64,000 bases of DNA from Oscillospiraceae bacterium. Lineage in GTDB: Bacteria > Bacillota > Clostridia > Oscillospirales > Ruminococcaceae. The first letter of the stretch is position 1. Each line of letters begins with the position of its first letter. A model generated the notes under the pieces. The model was not told where the DNA came from. It did no database searches and saw only the letters and a list, made by a program, of their open reading frames with translations. The position numbers and the translations under genes were made by a program. Location of the stretch: NCBI GenBank assembly GCA_017473015.1, contig JAFUNP010000029.1, positions 1 to 64,000 on the forward strand, read 5' to 3'. Positions 7,080 to 16,006 of this stretch are shown piece by piece.

Positions 7080-9398
7080 TTAAGCTGCAGGAGCTTCTGC
7101 CGGTGTGTCCGCAACTGTTACATCTGCCGGAGGTGTTTCAACCACAGGAGTGGTATAACTTGCACCGCAAACCGGGCATGTGCCGTCAACAGAGTGGCCT
7201 ACATCACCACAAACAGGATGTGTTGTGTGGTCAGTTGAGCCGCAAGTGGGACATGTAGGAACAGGATGAACAGTGTGGTCTGTAGCACCGCAGGTTGGAC
7301 ATTTTGGTGTTGTGTAAGTAGTGCCACAAGCCGGGCAGGTGCCATCTGCTGTATGACCTATATCACCACACACCGGTGCAGGTGTAGGTGTAGGTGTGGC
7401 AACAGGCCGTGGCGTAGGAGTAGGAGTAGGTGTAGGTGCCGGTACAGGAGTTGGTGTTGGTGCCGGTGTAGCCACCGCAGCAGCCTTTACGGTAACAGTA
7501 TGAGTGGCTGTGTGTGAACCTACTGTACAGGTGATGGTTACTGTACCAGGTGCGTTGGCGATAACTGTGCCGTCAACCACTGCAGCAACAGCTGTATCTG
7601 AAGATGTCCAGACTGCTGTTTTGCTGTCTGTGGTATCTGCAGGTGTATATACAACTGAAAGCTGGGTATTTTCCCCTTCTGTCACTTCTGTTGCGCCCGA
7701 GATTGAAATTCCTGTCAGAGGTTTCGGCGCCGTTACGGCCACATTATGACTGGCTGTGAAGCCGTCCAGAGTAGCAGTGATTGTAGCAGTGCCTTCTCCC
7801 ACTGCTGTAACAACACCTGTGGTGGATACTGTAGCCACCGCTGTGTTGGAAGAGGACCACTGTGCATTGTTTTTGTCAGCCTGAGCACCCTGTGGTTTCA
7901 GAGTAAGTGTCAGCTGGGTTGTAGCACCTTTCTTCAGGTTTGCTTCACCGGAAAGTGAAATTCCCTCCAGTCCCTGTGTAACTGTAACATTGCAGAATGT
8001 GTATATCTGGCCGCCCAGAATAGATGCGTAAATTCTTGTCTGACCGCCGGAAACAGCCTTTACATTACCCCAGCTGTCCACTGTGGCAACCTGATTGTTG
8101 TCAGACCACCAGGTAATGGTTGCATCACCTGTGTAGCCGCCTGTAGGCCAGGCAGACAGAGTGGCTGTGCCACCACTCTTCAGAGTGAGAGACGCTGTAT
8201 TCATCCGTATACCTGCTTTTGCAAAGTTGGCAGTTATAATAATTTCTGTCACATTGTCCTCTACTTTAGGCACTGTAAAGCGCACTGTGGCATCTGTAGT
8301 TGAGGACAGGCCGCTGTAGCTGCAGGTCCAGCCGGTGAACACACCGCCGTTTTCAGTAACAGGCACTGCTGTAACAGCGTCCGATGTGATGGTGCGTTTG
8401 ATTTTCTGTTCAACTTCACCTTCCACTCTGCCCAGTGTTGAGTCAGAGGATGTGAAAAGAATTCTTATTCTTGTGCCGCGTACAGCCAGAGGGTCCTGAC
8501 TGATGATACCTGTAGGTGTTTCTTCCCTTTCAGGAACATCTTTCAGCGGTTTTGGTCTGGTGTCTTCTGTTATATAAGCGTGAGTGCGGAAGTAATTGAA
8601 CATTGCTTCCATACCTGCTTTGTTCAGATGTACACCGTCACCTATGGTATAGTCCTTTTTGGCAAAGCCTGTCTCCTCGTCCTTCAGTGCTTCAGAGGAA
8701 TTGAGGAATTTATAACCTTCTTCTTTTGCAAATTCAGCCAGCGCTTTATTGAACTTGTCAATAGTCTGCATTGTAATGGACAGGTTTTCGCGTTCACGGT
8801 CAATAGGTGGAATAGCATTTATGATAATATCCGCATATGGCCATTTTTCCTTGATGGCATCAAGACCTTCCTTGTATTTTTCCAGGAAGGTTTCTGTTTC
8901 ATAGCCTATGGTATTGTTTGTACCGTAAGTTATGATAATGCGCTGGGGCTGGATGATTTTCACAGCTTCAGGCACAGTTACAGCATCATCCATTCCTTTA
9001 AAATATGTCATTTTCAGAGACGGTATATGCTGAACCCCCATAGATACTGCCGCCACCACATTGTTCCAGGTGGTGTGACCATACATCATGGAACGGACGG
9101 TGTTGGAATCACCTATAAACAGTGTGCCGTCCAGATATTCCTGACCGGCATCATCAGTTTCTTCCAGAATAGTTTTACCCAGCTGGTCGGTATCCAATGC
9201 CTCCCGGTTTTTGTCATAGGACATATCCACTTCATTTTCCACATAGTCATCTACAATTTCATCATCAGATGAACCGCAGCCCACCATGGAAAACGCCAGC
9301 ACAAAGCCGAGCATAGCCACCATAAGTATTTTCAAAACAGCAGACAATCCGTTTTTACAGCTTCTGCCGCATTTTTCGTTTTTGGTTGAGTTTTTCAT
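7080..9398 (-). CDS. Secreted lipoprotein: SGNH hydrolase, Ig-like domains, four Cys/His modules
   Basis: The 772-residue protein has a basic N-terminus, a hydrophobic segment (about 19-37) and a lipobox ending MVG-Cys41, so it should be anchored outside the membrane. An SGNH/GDSL hydrolase domain follows (about 90-275): Ser98 in FIGDSN, Asn161 in YGTNN, Asp254 and His257 in DGVHLN. Three Big_2-type Ig-like domains lie at about 397-475, 477-557 and 561-638 (IYASILGG, TATITATLDG, TVTITCTV). A Pro/Thr linker (641-676) leads to a tail of four modules, each with four Cys/His ligands. SGNH enzymes of this kind often remove or add acyl groups on sugars, so a role on the polymer made by the next operon is plausible. 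The tail resembles zinc ribbons, which is unusual outside the cell. Confidence 0.85.
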   Translation of the reverse strand: MKNSTKNEKCGRSCKNGLSAVLKILMVAMLGFVLAFSMVGCGSSDDEIVDDYVENEVDMSYDKNREALDTDQLGKTILEETDDAGQEYLDGTLFIGDSNTVRSMMYGHTTWNNVVAAVSMGVQHIPSLKMTYFKGMDDAVTVPEAVKIIQPQRIIITYGTNNTIGYETETFLEKYKEGLDAIKEKWPYADIIINAIPPIDRERENLSITMQTIDKFNKALAEFAKEEGYKFLNSSEALKDEETGFAKKDYTIGDGVHLNKAGMEAMFNYFRTHAYITEDTRPKPLKDVPEREETPTGIISQDPLAVRGTRIRILFTSSDSTLGRVEGEVEQKIKRTITSDAVTAVPVTENGGVFTGWTCSYSGLSSTTDATVRFTVPKVEDNVTEIIITANFAKAGIRMNTASLTLKSGGTATLSAWPTGGYTGDATITWWSDNNQVATVDSWGNVKAVSGGQTRIYASILGGQIYTFCNVTVTQGLEGISLSGEANLKKGATTQLTLTLKPQGAQADKNNAQWSSSNTAVATVSTTGVVTAVGEGTATITATLDGFTASHNVAVTAPKPLTGISISGATEVTEGENTQLSVVYTPADTTDSKTAVWTSSDTAVAAVVDGTVIANAPGTVTITCTVGSHTATHTVTVKAAAVATPAPTPTPVPAPTPTPTPTPRPVATPTPTPAPVCGDIGHTADGTCPACGTTYTTPKCPTCGATDHTVHPVPTCPTCGSTDHTTHPVCGDVGHSVDGTCPVCGASYTTPVVETPPADVTVADTPAEAPAA
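7161..7370 (-). repeat. Coding repeat: four Cys/His modules in order A-B-B-A
   Basis: Residues 677-746 of the lipoprotein. Module A (CGDxGHxxDGTCPxC) has ligands Cys677, His682, Cys688, Cys691 and recurs as Cys730, His735, Cys741, Cys744. Module B (CPTCGxTDHTxH) has Cys700, Cys703, His708, His711 and recurs as Cys716, Cys719, His724, His727. The copies are near-identical, which suggests recent duplication of a metal-binding unit. Confidence 0.8.
7371..7478 (-). repeat. Low-complexity Pro/Thr/Ala linker
   Basis: Residues 641-676 alternate Pro with Thr and Ala, encoded by repeated GGTGTAG-like units on the plus strand. Such a stretch is an extended spacer that could span the cell wall. The DNA repeat is likely to change length between strains by slippage. 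Confidence 0.8.
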
Positions 9399-9683
9399 GA
9401 GTTTACCCCGTAAAAAGTATTGTAAATAATATAATACTACAATTTATTGCAAAAATAAAGGAAAAGCACAGAAATGTTACTAATTGTTTATAATTAACGC
9501 CCTTATTTCCAACACAACAAACAAAATATTCAGGTTATATTTATATATTTTACATAAAATCAATCTATTGTCTTTTATTTTGCCTTTAATGCAGGCGCAG
9601 GCTTCCGGCAATGGAGTTTGCTGTTTATTTCAGATGTGCCGTTAAGAGCTGATTATGACGGGCTGATAAAAAGTAAAAAACAA
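9399..9683. other. Intergenic stretch without a gene
   Basis: Between the lipoprotein start and the rplQ terminator. It is AT-rich and must hold the lipoprotein promoter on the minus strand; a TTGCAA and nearby TATATT/TATTAT strings around 9430-9465 are candidates, but no pair has convincing spacing. I see no ORF with a ribosome binding site and no RNA gene. Confidence 0.5.
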
Positions 9684-9710
9684 AACAAAAATCCCCCGAT
9701 TTCTCGGGGG
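9684..9710 (-). terminator. Terminator at the end of the ribosomal cluster
   Basis: The minus strand forms CCCCCGA / TCGGGGG with a four-base GAAA loop, followed by ATTTTTGTTTT. It lies 25 bases after the rplQ stop codon and closes the S10-spc-alpha transcription unit. Confidence 0.9.
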
Positions 9711-9735
9711 ATAAATTATAATATCAATTTGGCTA

Positions 9736-10086
9736 TTAGATAAGCTCAATGATTGCCATTTCAGCTGCGTCACCACGACGTGGGCCGATTTTGATGATTC
9801 TTGTGTAACCACCGTTGCGGTCTTCGTATTTTGGTGCGATTTCGTCAAACACTTTTTTTGCTACTTCTTCTTTTGTGATGTAGCTATATACCTGTCTCTT
9901 TGAGTGCAGAGTATTTGTCTTGCCGAGTGTAATCATTTTTTCAGCCACTGCTCTAACTTCTTTAGCTCTTGTAACTGTTGTTTCGATTTTACCGTTTTCG
10001 AACAGGTAAGTTACCATAGCTCTCATCATAGCTCTGCGGTGGTCGCTTGTTCTGCCGAGTTTTCTTGTGCCTGGCATGTGAGTCAC
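9736..10086 (-). CDS. rplQ: 50S ribosomal protein L17
   Basis: The 116-residue product opens with [24 protein letters not shown], the conserved L17 N-terminus, and is of usual length. L17 binds 23S rRNA near the exit tunnel. It is the last gene of the cluster, 23 bases after rpoA, the usual order in Firmicutes. Confidence 0.98.
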   Translation of the reverse strand: MTHMPGTRKLGRTSDHRRAMMRAMVTYLFENGKIETTVTRAKEVRAVAEKMITLGKTNTLHSKRQVYSYITKEEVAKKVFDEIAPKYEDRNGGYTRIIKIGPRRGDAAEMAIIELI

Positions 10087-10109
10087 TCCTTTACTATACT
10101 ATATATAGA

Positions 10110-11060
10110 CTAATCTTCTTCTTTTGGGAACTTGTAGCCAAGAGAAGCCAGCTTCTGCATAACTTCTTCAAAGCTCTTTCTACCGAGGTTGCGAACTTTC
10201 ATCATTTCGCTTTCGGTTTTGTTCACAAGGTCTTCTACTGTATGGATACCTGCTCTCTTCAGGCAGTTGAAAGAACGAACAGACAGGTCGAGGTCCTCGA
10301 TTGTCATAGTCAGAGTATTTTCCTGAGTTGTTTCGTCTTTTTCTACCATTTTTGGCAGAGTAACATCATCTGACAGACCTACAAACAGGTTCAGATGTTC
10401 AGTGAGAATTCTTGCGCCGATACTCATAGCTTCGTTAGCGTTGATTACACCGTTGGTCCAAACTTCGATAGTCAGTTTGTCATAGTCTGTAATCTGGCCA
10501 ACACGAGTATTTTCAACTGAGTAGTTTACTTTCAGAACAGGTGTAAAAATACTGTCTGTAGGAAGAACACCCAGTGTAGTGTATTCCTGATTCTTTTTGT
10601 TTTTGTCACCAGGAACATAACCGCGGCCTCTGTCGAATGTCAGTTCCATAACCAGTTTTGCACCTTCGCTGAGAGTAGCGATGTGGTGGTCTGGGTTCAG
10701 AATTTCGATTTCTGCATCTGTTTCGATGGAACCGGCTGTAACTTCGCAAGGACCTACTGCATTGATGCGAACAGTTTTTGCTTCGTCACAGAAAAGTTTT
10801 GCTGTGATGCCTTTAACATTCAGAACAATGTCTGTTACATCTTCTTTAACGCCGTTAATGAATGTGAATTCATGAAGAACGCCGTCAATTTTGATGCTTG
10901 TAACAGCAACGCCAGGCAGGGATGAGAGAAGAATTCTTCTCAGTGAGTTGCCCAGTGTGATGCCGAAGCCTCTTTCCAGAGGTTCAACAACAAATTTGCC
11001 GTACTGTCCATTTTCGGATAAAACCGCTGTTTCTATTCTTGGTTTTTCGATTTCTATCAT
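10110..11060 (-). CDS. rpoA: RNA polymerase alpha subunit
   Basis: The 316-residue protein has both alpha domains. The N-terminal assembly domain (about 1-225) carries [20 protein letters not shown] (31-50) and VEPLERG; the C-terminal DNA-binding domain (about 245-310) carries [16 protein letters not shown] and [11 protein letters not shown]. It dimerises to start RNA polymerase assembly and contacts UP elements and activators. The gap to rpsD (68 bases) is longer than most in the cluster and contains a small CCCATGCATGGG palindrome, but no promoter that I can support. Confidence 0.98.
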   Translation of the reverse strand: MIEIEKPRIETAVLSENGQYGKFVVEPLERGFGITLGNSLRRILLSSLPGVAVTSIKIDGVLHEFTFINGVKEDVTDIVLNVKGITAKLFCDEAKTVRINAVGPCEVTAGSIETDAEIEILNPDHHIATLSEGAKLVMELTFDRGRGYVPGDKNKKNQEYTTLGVLPTDSIFTPVLKVNYSVENTRVGQITDYDKLTIEVWTNGVINANEAMSIGARILTEHLNLFVGLSDDVTLPKMVEKDETTQENTLTMTIEDLDLSVRSFNCLKRAGIHTVEDLVNKTESEMMKVRNLGRKSFEEVMQKLASLGYKFPKEED

Positions 11061-11128
11061 TTGTAAACCCTCCTACTATTATAAAACTAAGGCTGCTTTT
11101 ATAATTGCATTCCCATGCATGGGGTGGG

Positions 11129-11749
11129 TTATTTTGAGTAAAGTTCAACGATGAGCTGTTCTTCAACATCAAGATCGATTTCGCTTCTTTCTGGCATACG
11201 GTTGAAAGTAACTTTCATTTCGTTTGCATCGAAAGACATCCACATTGGAACTGGTCTTGCGCCGTTGAGTTCAACATTTTCTTTGATTTTGTCACATGCT
11301 GAGCCGTGAACTGCAATAACATCACCTGGTTTTACGAGGTATGATGGAATATTTACTCTTTCACCATTTACTGTGAAATGACGATGTAAAACAAGCTGTC
11401 TAGCCTGACGACGGCTCATGCCGAAGCCTGCGCGATAAACAACGTTGTCCAGTCTGCTTTCAAGGATCTTAAGCAGATTTTCGCCTGCCATACCTGTTCT
11501 GTTTTCTGCCATTTCGAAGTATTTTGCGAACTGGCTTTCCAGAACACCATAGTATCTTTTAGCTTTCTGTTTTGCTCTCATCTGGATGCCGTATTCAGAA
11601 GATTTTTTTCTTGCCTGACCATGCTGACCAGGTGCGAAGTTTCTTCTAGCGAGTGCACATTTATCAGAGTAACATCTTTCGCCTTTCAGGAAAAGCTTCT
11701 GACCTTCTCTGCGGCACTGACGACATACTGCGCCTGTATATCTTGCCAT
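11129..11749 (-). CDS. rpsD: 30S ribosomal protein S4, zinc-binding form
   Basis: The 206-residue protein starts [16 protein letters not shown] and has the four cysteines of the zinc-containing S4 form (Cys9, Cys12, Cys26, Cys31). The S4 RNA-binding domain lies at about 95-160 ([20 protein letters not shown]). S4 nucleates 16S rRNA folding. In many bacteria it also represses its own operon, but no S4-binding leader can be recognised here. Confidence 0.98.
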   Translation of the reverse strand: MARYTGAVCRQCRREGQKLFLKGERCYSDKCALARRNFAPGQHGQARKKSSEYGIQMRAKQKAKRYYGVLESQFAKYFEMAENRTGMAGENLLKILESRLDNVVYRAGFGMSRRQARQLVLHRHFTVNGERVNIPSYLVKPGDVIAVHGSACDKIKENVELNGARPVPMWMSFDANEMKVTFNRMPERSEIDLDVEEQLIVELYSK

Positions 11750-11767
11750 TGTAATTCCTCCTATTAA

Positions 11768-12160
11768 TTAAACGCGTCTTCTTTTTGGTGGACGACAACC
11801 GTTGTGTGGGATAGGGGTAACGTCCTTGATCATATTTACCTCTAAGCCTGCTGCCTGGAGAGCTCTGATTGCAGATTCTCTACCCTGACCTGGGCCTTTT
11901 ACATATACTTCAACGGTTTTAAGGCCGTGTTCCATTGCTGCTTTAGCTGCTGTTTCGCTAACCATCTGTGCAGCGTAAGGAGTTGCCTGTCTTGAACCTC
12001 TGAAACCGAGGCCACCTGCACTTGCCCAAGAAATTGCGTTGCCCTGCATGTCTGTGATTGTAACAATTGTGTTGTTAAATGTAGACTGAATATGTGCCTG
12101 GCCGCGTTCAATGTTCTTGCGCACAATTCTCTTACGAGAAGCTGTCTTTTTAACTGCCAT
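11768..12160 (-). CDS. rpsK: 30S ribosomal protein S11
   Basis: The 130-residue product shows the S11 core (GRSTRQ-like [30 protein letters not shown]) and the C-terminal [10 protein letters not shown]. It lines the mRNA exit platform of the 30S subunit. It lies 19 bases after rpsM. Confidence 0.98.
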   Translation of the reverse strand: MAVKKTASRKRIVRKNIERGQAHIQSTFNNTIVTITDMQGNAISWASAGGLGFRGSRQATPYAAQMVSETAAKAAMEHGLKTVEVYVKGPGQGRESAIRALQAAGLEVNMIKDVTPIPHNGCRPPKRRRV

Positions 12161-12179
12161 TGCTATTTAGCCTCCTAAA

Positions 12180-12551
12180 TTATTTCTTTTTGTTTGCTAC
12201 TGTTTTCTTAGCGCCTTTACGTGTTCTGGCGTTTGTTTTTGTTCTCTGACCACGAACTGGCAGACCTTTACGATGTCTTACACCTCTGTAGCAGCCGATT
12301 TCAATCAGTCTCTTGATGTCGAGAGCTGTCTGTCTGCGAAGATCGCCTTCTACTGTAATCTGCTGTGCTTCGATCTGATCTCTGATTGCCTGTACTTCAT
12401 CATCTGTAAGGTCTTTTACTCTTGTGTCTGGGCTTACACCAGCTGCCGCGAGAAGTTTCTGGGATGTGGAAAGACCGATACCATAAATATAGGTAAGGCC
12501 GATTTCAACACGTTTTTCTCTTGGCAGGTCAACACCTGATATACGAGCCAT
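12180..12551 (-). CDS. rpsM: 30S ribosomal protein S13
   Basis: The 123-residue protein starts [26 protein letters not shown] and has [19 protein letters not shown] followed by the basic tail that touches tRNA at the P site. Length and order (after rpmJ) are normal. Confidence 0.98.
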   Translation of the reverse strand: MARISGVDLPREKRVEIGLTYIYGIGLSTSQKLLAAAGVSPDTRVKDLTDDEVQAIRDQIEAQQITVEGDLRRQTALDIKRLIEIGCYRGVRHRKGLPVRGQRTKTNARTRKGAKKTVANKKK

Positions 12552-12584
12552 ATATCTTACCTCCTGCTTAAATAACCGTCAGAA

Positions 12585-12698
12585 TTAACCCTGACGCTGT
12601 TTGTGTTTTGGATTTGTGCAGATTACCATAACTTTGCCTTTGCGTTTGATAACCTTGCATTTTTCGCACATTGGTTTAACGGATGGCTTTACTTTCAT
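12585..12698 (-). CDS. rpmJ: 50S ribosomal protein L36
   Basis: A 37-codon gene read directly from the sequence: it starts [16 protein letters not shown] and ends KHKQRQG, with Cys11, Cys14, Cys27 and His32 as zinc ligands, the C-plus form of L36. A GGAGG lies nine bases before the ATG. It sits between infA and rpsM as in most Firmicutes. Confidence 0.96.
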   Translation of the reverse strand: MKVKPSVKPMCEKCKVIKRKGKVMVICTNPKHKQRQG

Positions 12699-12724
12699 AA
12701 TTGTAACCTCCTATTATGCTTTTC

Positions 12725-12943
12725 TTATTTAGAACGCCAAGTAATGCGTCCTTTTGTCAAATCGTAAGGTGACATTTCTACTTTCACCTTATCGCCCGGT
12801 AAAATTCGAATGAAATTCATTCTGAGTTTTCCTGAAATGTGAGCAAGCAAACGATGACCATTTGCAAGTTCAACCTGGAACATAGCGTTCGGCATAGCTT
12901 CAACAACTGTGCCTTCCACTTCAATTACATCATCTTTAGCCAT
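12725..12943 (-). CDS. infA: Translation initiation factor IF-1
   Basis: The 72-residue protein is a single S1/OB-fold domain ([22 protein letters not shown], then [19 protein letters not shown] and [10 protein letters not shown]). IF-1 blocks the A site during initiation. It lies ten bases after the KOW gene. Confidence 0.98.
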   Translation of the reverse strand: MAKDDVIEVEGTVVEAMPNAMFQVELANGHRLLAHISGKLRMNFIRILPGDKVKVEMSPYDLTKGRITWRSK

Positions 12944-12953
12944 AATTATCCTC

Positions 12954-13196
12954 CTAAGAATTAGTCAGGCTGTCTATAGCCTTTTTCAGATGCTTATTCA
13001 CTTGCAAAGCCTCTGATTGCAATTTGTACGGGGAAATTCTGACATGCTTAAACTTTTTGCGCTTGGGCTTTTCCAGTTTATGGATTTTACCGTCCCGCAA
13101 AAAGCAATAGCTGTCATTCAGCTCAACAACACAGAAATAACTGTCTTTGTCCCTGCCTGCCACAGACTTGACTATACTTCCGATTTCCAGCTTCAT
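12954..13196 (-). CDS. KOW-domain RNA-binding protein
   Basis: An 80-residue basic protein with an N-terminal KOW-like motif ([24 protein letters not shown]), related to the archaeal/eukaryotic L14e/L27e family and usually annotated as a KOW domain RNA-binding protein. It is found at this place, between map and infA, in many Clostridia, but its function is not established. Its start overlaps the map stop by one base, so it is translationally coupled. Confidence 0.85.
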   Translation of the reverse strand: MKLEIGSIVKSVAGRDKDSYFCVVELNDSYCFLRDGKIHKLEKPKRKKFKHVRISPYKLQSEALQVNKHLKKAIDSLTNS

Positions 13197-13957
13197 CAGT
13201 GGACCTCGGAAGGCATAGTAAGAACAACCGGACCATTTGCAGTGATAGCGATTGAATGCTCAAAATGAGCAGACAGGCTACCGTCAACTGTTTTCACAGT
13301 CCAGCCATCTGGCAATACTTTAACTTTGGCTGTTCCTTCGTTAATCATCGGTTCTATAGCAATTGTCATACCCGGCACCAATCTCACGCCGCGGCCTTCT
13401 CTGCCGTAATTCGGCACTTCAGGCTCTTCGTGAAGATTTCGTCCCAGACCATGACCTACATACTCTCTGACCACGTGGAAACCATTGTCTTCTGCATGTT
13501 TCTGAACAGCAAAACCGATGTCACCAATTCTGTTGCCCGGTTTCGCAGCCGCAATCCCCAGGTGCAGACATTCGTTGGTAACACGCAGCAGCTTTTCAGC
13601 AGCAGGGCTAACAGCGCCTACCTTGTAAGTAAAAGCGTTGTCTCCGTGGAAGCCATCAATATAGGCGCCCACATCTATACTAACAATATCACCGCTTCTG
13701 ATAATGGTCTTCTTTGAAGGAATACCATGAATAACTTCATCATTGATGGAGATACACGCACTTCCTTTAAAGCCACCATAGCCTAGGAAGGAAGGTTTTG
13801 CGCCTGCAGCGGTGATATAGTCGTGTATAAGTTTGTCAAGCTCATAGGTAGACATACCTGCGTTAATTTGTTCCCCGGCGTATTGTAACACATCCGCACT
13901 AATATTGCAAGCTTTTTTTAACTTTTTTATATCTTCGGGGCTTTTAATTATTATCAC
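13196..13957 (-). CDS. map: Type I methionyl aminopeptidase
   Basis: The 253-residue protein removes the initiator methionine from new proteins. The five metal ligands of the pita-bread fold are visible: Asp in SIDVGAYIDGFHGDNAFT (two Asp), His in YVGHGLGRNLHEEPEVPNYG, and two Glu in AIEPMINEG and AHFEHSIAI. Length is normal for the short type Ia form. Only three bases separate it from adk, as in B. subtilis. Confidence 0.97.
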   Translation of the reverse strand: MIIIKSPEDIKKLKKACNISADVLQYAGEQINAGMSTYELDKLIHDYITAAGAKPSFLGYGGFKGSACISINDEVIHGIPSKKTIIRSGDIVSIDVGAYIDGFHGDNAFTYKVGAVSPAAEKLLRVTNECLHLGIAAAKPGNRIGDIGFAVQKHAEDNGFHVVREYVGHGLGRNLHEEPEVPNYGREGRGVRLVPGMTIAIEPMINEGTAKVKVLPDGWTVKTVDGSLSAHFEHSIAITANGPVVLTMPSEVH

Positions 13958-13960
13958 AGA

Positions 13961-14590
13961 TTATACTCCTAATGCTTTCAGTACCTTTTCAGTTGTTTCG
14001 GCAACAGTACCTGTACCTTCTACTTCAACCAGCAGACCTTTTGCTCTGTAGAAATCTTTCAGAGGTTCTGTCTGTTCATGGTAAGTTGTCAGGCGGTCCA
14101 GAACTGTCTGTGGTTCGTCATCCTTGCGGATTGTCAGAGGCTGACCACATTTGTCGCAAACACCTTCAACAGCACTTGGTTTGAATTTCACATGATATGA
14201 AGCACCACATGAACAAACTCTTCTGCCGCTTACGCGTTCGATAATCATTTCATCAGGAACTTCAATATCCAGTGCCATATCAATTTCGATGCCCATTGCA
14301 TCGATAGCTTCAGCCTGAGGGATTGTTCTTGGAACACCGTCCAGGATAAAGCCGTTTTTGCAGTCATCAGCTGCGAGTCTTTCTTTTACGATACCGATGA
14401 TAACTTCATCTGGTACCAAAGCGCCAGCTTCGATAAAGCTTTTAGCTTTCAGGCCCATTTCTGTGCCGTCTTTCATAGCCTGACGAAGGATAGCACCTGT
14501 AGAAATTGTTGGAATGTTCAACTTTTCGCAAATGATTTCTGCCTGTGTGCCTTTACCGGCACCAGGAGCGCCTAATAATATAAGTTTCAT
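13961..14590 (-). CDS. adk: Adenylate kinase with a zinc-type lid
   Basis: The 209-residue enzyme interconverts ATP + AMP and 2 ADP. The P-loop GAPGAGKGT is at 7-15, and the LID domain starts at GRRVCSCGASYH and ends at VCDKCGQPL. Gram-positive lids normally bind zinc through a C-x2-C pair and a C-x2-C (or C-x2-D) pair; here the first pair reads C-S-C, one residue shorter than usual. The codons (TGT TCA TGT) are clear. An internal promoter stands upstream, so adk and the genes after it may be expressed apart from secY. Confidence 0.97.
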   Translation of the reverse strand: MKLILLGAPGAGKGTQAEIICEKLNIPTISTGAILRQAMKDGTEMGLKAKSFIEAGALVPDEVIIGIVKERLAADDCKNGFILDGVPRTIPQAEAIDAMGIEIDMALDIEVPDEMIIERVSGRRVCSCGASYHVKFKPSAVEGVCDKCGQPLTIRKDDEPQTVLDRLTTYHEQTEPLKDFYRAKGLLVEVEGTGTVAETTEKVLKALGV

Positions 14591-14637
14591 AATTAGTGAC
14601 CTCCTTTAAATATCGGACTTTCTCCGTTATCCAATTA

Positions 14638-14666
14638 ATTATACTATATTCTGCAGAATAAATCAA
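14638..14666 (-). promoter_or_regulatory. Internal promoter before adk with palindromic spacer
   Basis: The minus strand reads TTGATT, 17 bases, TATAAT, placed 48 bases before the adk start in the widest gap (118 bases) between secY and rplQ genes. The spacer contains a perfect 14-base palindrome TATTCTGCAGAATA (14647-14660), and its right half CTGCAGAATA recurs exactly 30 bases away at 14681-14690. Confidence 0.75.
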
Positions 14667-14708
14667 TAAAAAATTTAGTCCTGCAGAATATTTTTTAGCA
14701 TAATTTAA

Positions 14709-16004
14709 TTATTCAAGAAAACCTTTGTGATGACGCATTACCATCTGGCTTTCCAGCTGCTGTGCAACTTCAAGAGCTACGCCAACAACGATAAGAATTG
14801 ATGTACCACCCAGCTGGATACCTGTGTTTGTCAGGTTACCAGTGATGATTGGCAGAACAGCAACTACTACCAGGAACAGAGCGCCGATAAATGTAAGTTT
14901 GCTGATAACTCTTGCGATAAAGTCCTGTGTCTGTTTACCAGGGCGGAAGCCTGGAATAACACCGTTGTTTTTACGCAGGTTATTAGCAATTTCAATCGGA
15001 TTGTACTGCATTGATACGTAGAAATAGTTGAAAGCAACTATCAGGATTACATAACCCAGTGCGTATACAAAACCGTTGTAGTTGAATACATCCAGAAGCT
15101 TGTTAGCAAATTCGCTTTCGATTGTGAAGAAGCTTCTGATTGTGCCAGGCAATGACATGATTGAGCTGGCGAAGATTACCGGCATAACACCGGACATGTT
15201 AACTTTGATTGGCAGGTGTGTATTCTGACCACCCATCATTTTTCTGCCTACCACTCTCTTGGCATACTGGATAGGAATTCTTCTTTCAGCGTTATTCAGA
15301 ACAACTGCGAAAGCAATTACACCTACAGTAAAGATAAGGAAAAGTGGAACCAGAACAAAGTTGATAGTTTTACCGGCCATAGCTTCCTGAATCATGTAAA
15401 CAAATGCAGAAACTGCGTTTGAGAGTCTGGAAATGATACCGGTGAAGATAATAAGGGAAGTACCGTTGCCGATGCCCTTTTTATCTATCTGCTCGCCCAT
15501 CCACATGAGCAGCATTGAGCCAGCCACAAAAGTCACAATGATAACCACTGCTGCAAAGAAGCCTGAAAGGCCTTCTGTATAGAGCAGTGCGTGGTTATTT
15601 TTCAGTACAAAGTAGTAACCGATAGCCAGAACTGCCGCGATAACAACTGCAACATATCTTGTGATTTTTGCAATTTTCTTTCTGCCTTCTTCACCTTCTT
15701 TTGACAGGTTTTCCAGATATGGAATAGCCACTGTCAAAAGAGTGATGATGATGGATGAGTTGATGTATGGAATTACACCGAGGGCAAACAGAGTGGCATT
15801 AGCAAATGCACCACCGCTTATCAGGTTGAGATAACCCAGCATGTTGCCGCTGTCAGCAGCAATCATAGCTTTGATTGCAGATGGCTGGATAAATGGTACT
15901 GCAATAGCGCAGCCCAGACGATAGATAACCAGAACGATCATTGTGTAAATGATTTTCTTTCTCAGGTCGTCAATTTTCCATGCATTTTTAAATGTCTGTA
16001 ACAC
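14709..16004 (-). CDS. secY: Protein translocase subunit SecY
   Basis: The 431-residue membrane protein has ten predicted transmembrane segments and the SecY signatures (YRLGCAIAVPFIQP, GIGNGTSLIIFTGI, PIKVNMSGVMPVIFASS, FRPGKQTQDFI). It forms the channel through which signal-bearing proteins leave the cytosol. It starts two bases after rplO, the standard spc-operon order. Confidence 0.98.
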   Translation of the reverse strand: MLQTFKNAWKIDDLRKKIIYTMIVLVIYRLGCAIAVPFIQPSAIKAMIAADSGNMLGYLNLISGGAFANATLFALGVIPYINSSIIITLLTVAIPYLENLSKEGEEGRKKIAKITRYVAVVIAAVLAIGYYFVLKNNHALLYTEGLSGFFAAVVIIVTFVAGSMLLMWMGEQIDKKGIGNGTSLIIFTGIISRLSNAVSAFVYMIQEAMAGKTINFVLVPLFLIFTVGVIAFAVVLNNAERRIPIQYAKRVVGRKMMGGQNTHLPIKVNMSGVMPVIFASSIMSLPGTIRSFFTIESEFANKLLDVFNYNGFVYALGYVILIVAFNYFYVSMQYNPIEIANNLRKNNGVIPGFRPGKQTQDFIARVISKLTFIGALFLVVVAVLPIITGNLTNTGIQLGGTSILIVVGVALEVAQQLESQMVMRHHKGFLE

Positions 16005-16006
16005 TC

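Noticed and set aside
7373..7477. Tandem DNA repeat or CRISPR-like array
   Set aside because: The repeats of GGTGTAG type are in frame and encode a Pro/Thr linker; there are no spacers. No CRISPR array is seen anywhere in the window.
8580..9272. 230-codon plus-strand open frame opposite the SGNH domain
   Set aside because: Antisense to clear catalytic motifs on the minus strand; no supporting start signal.
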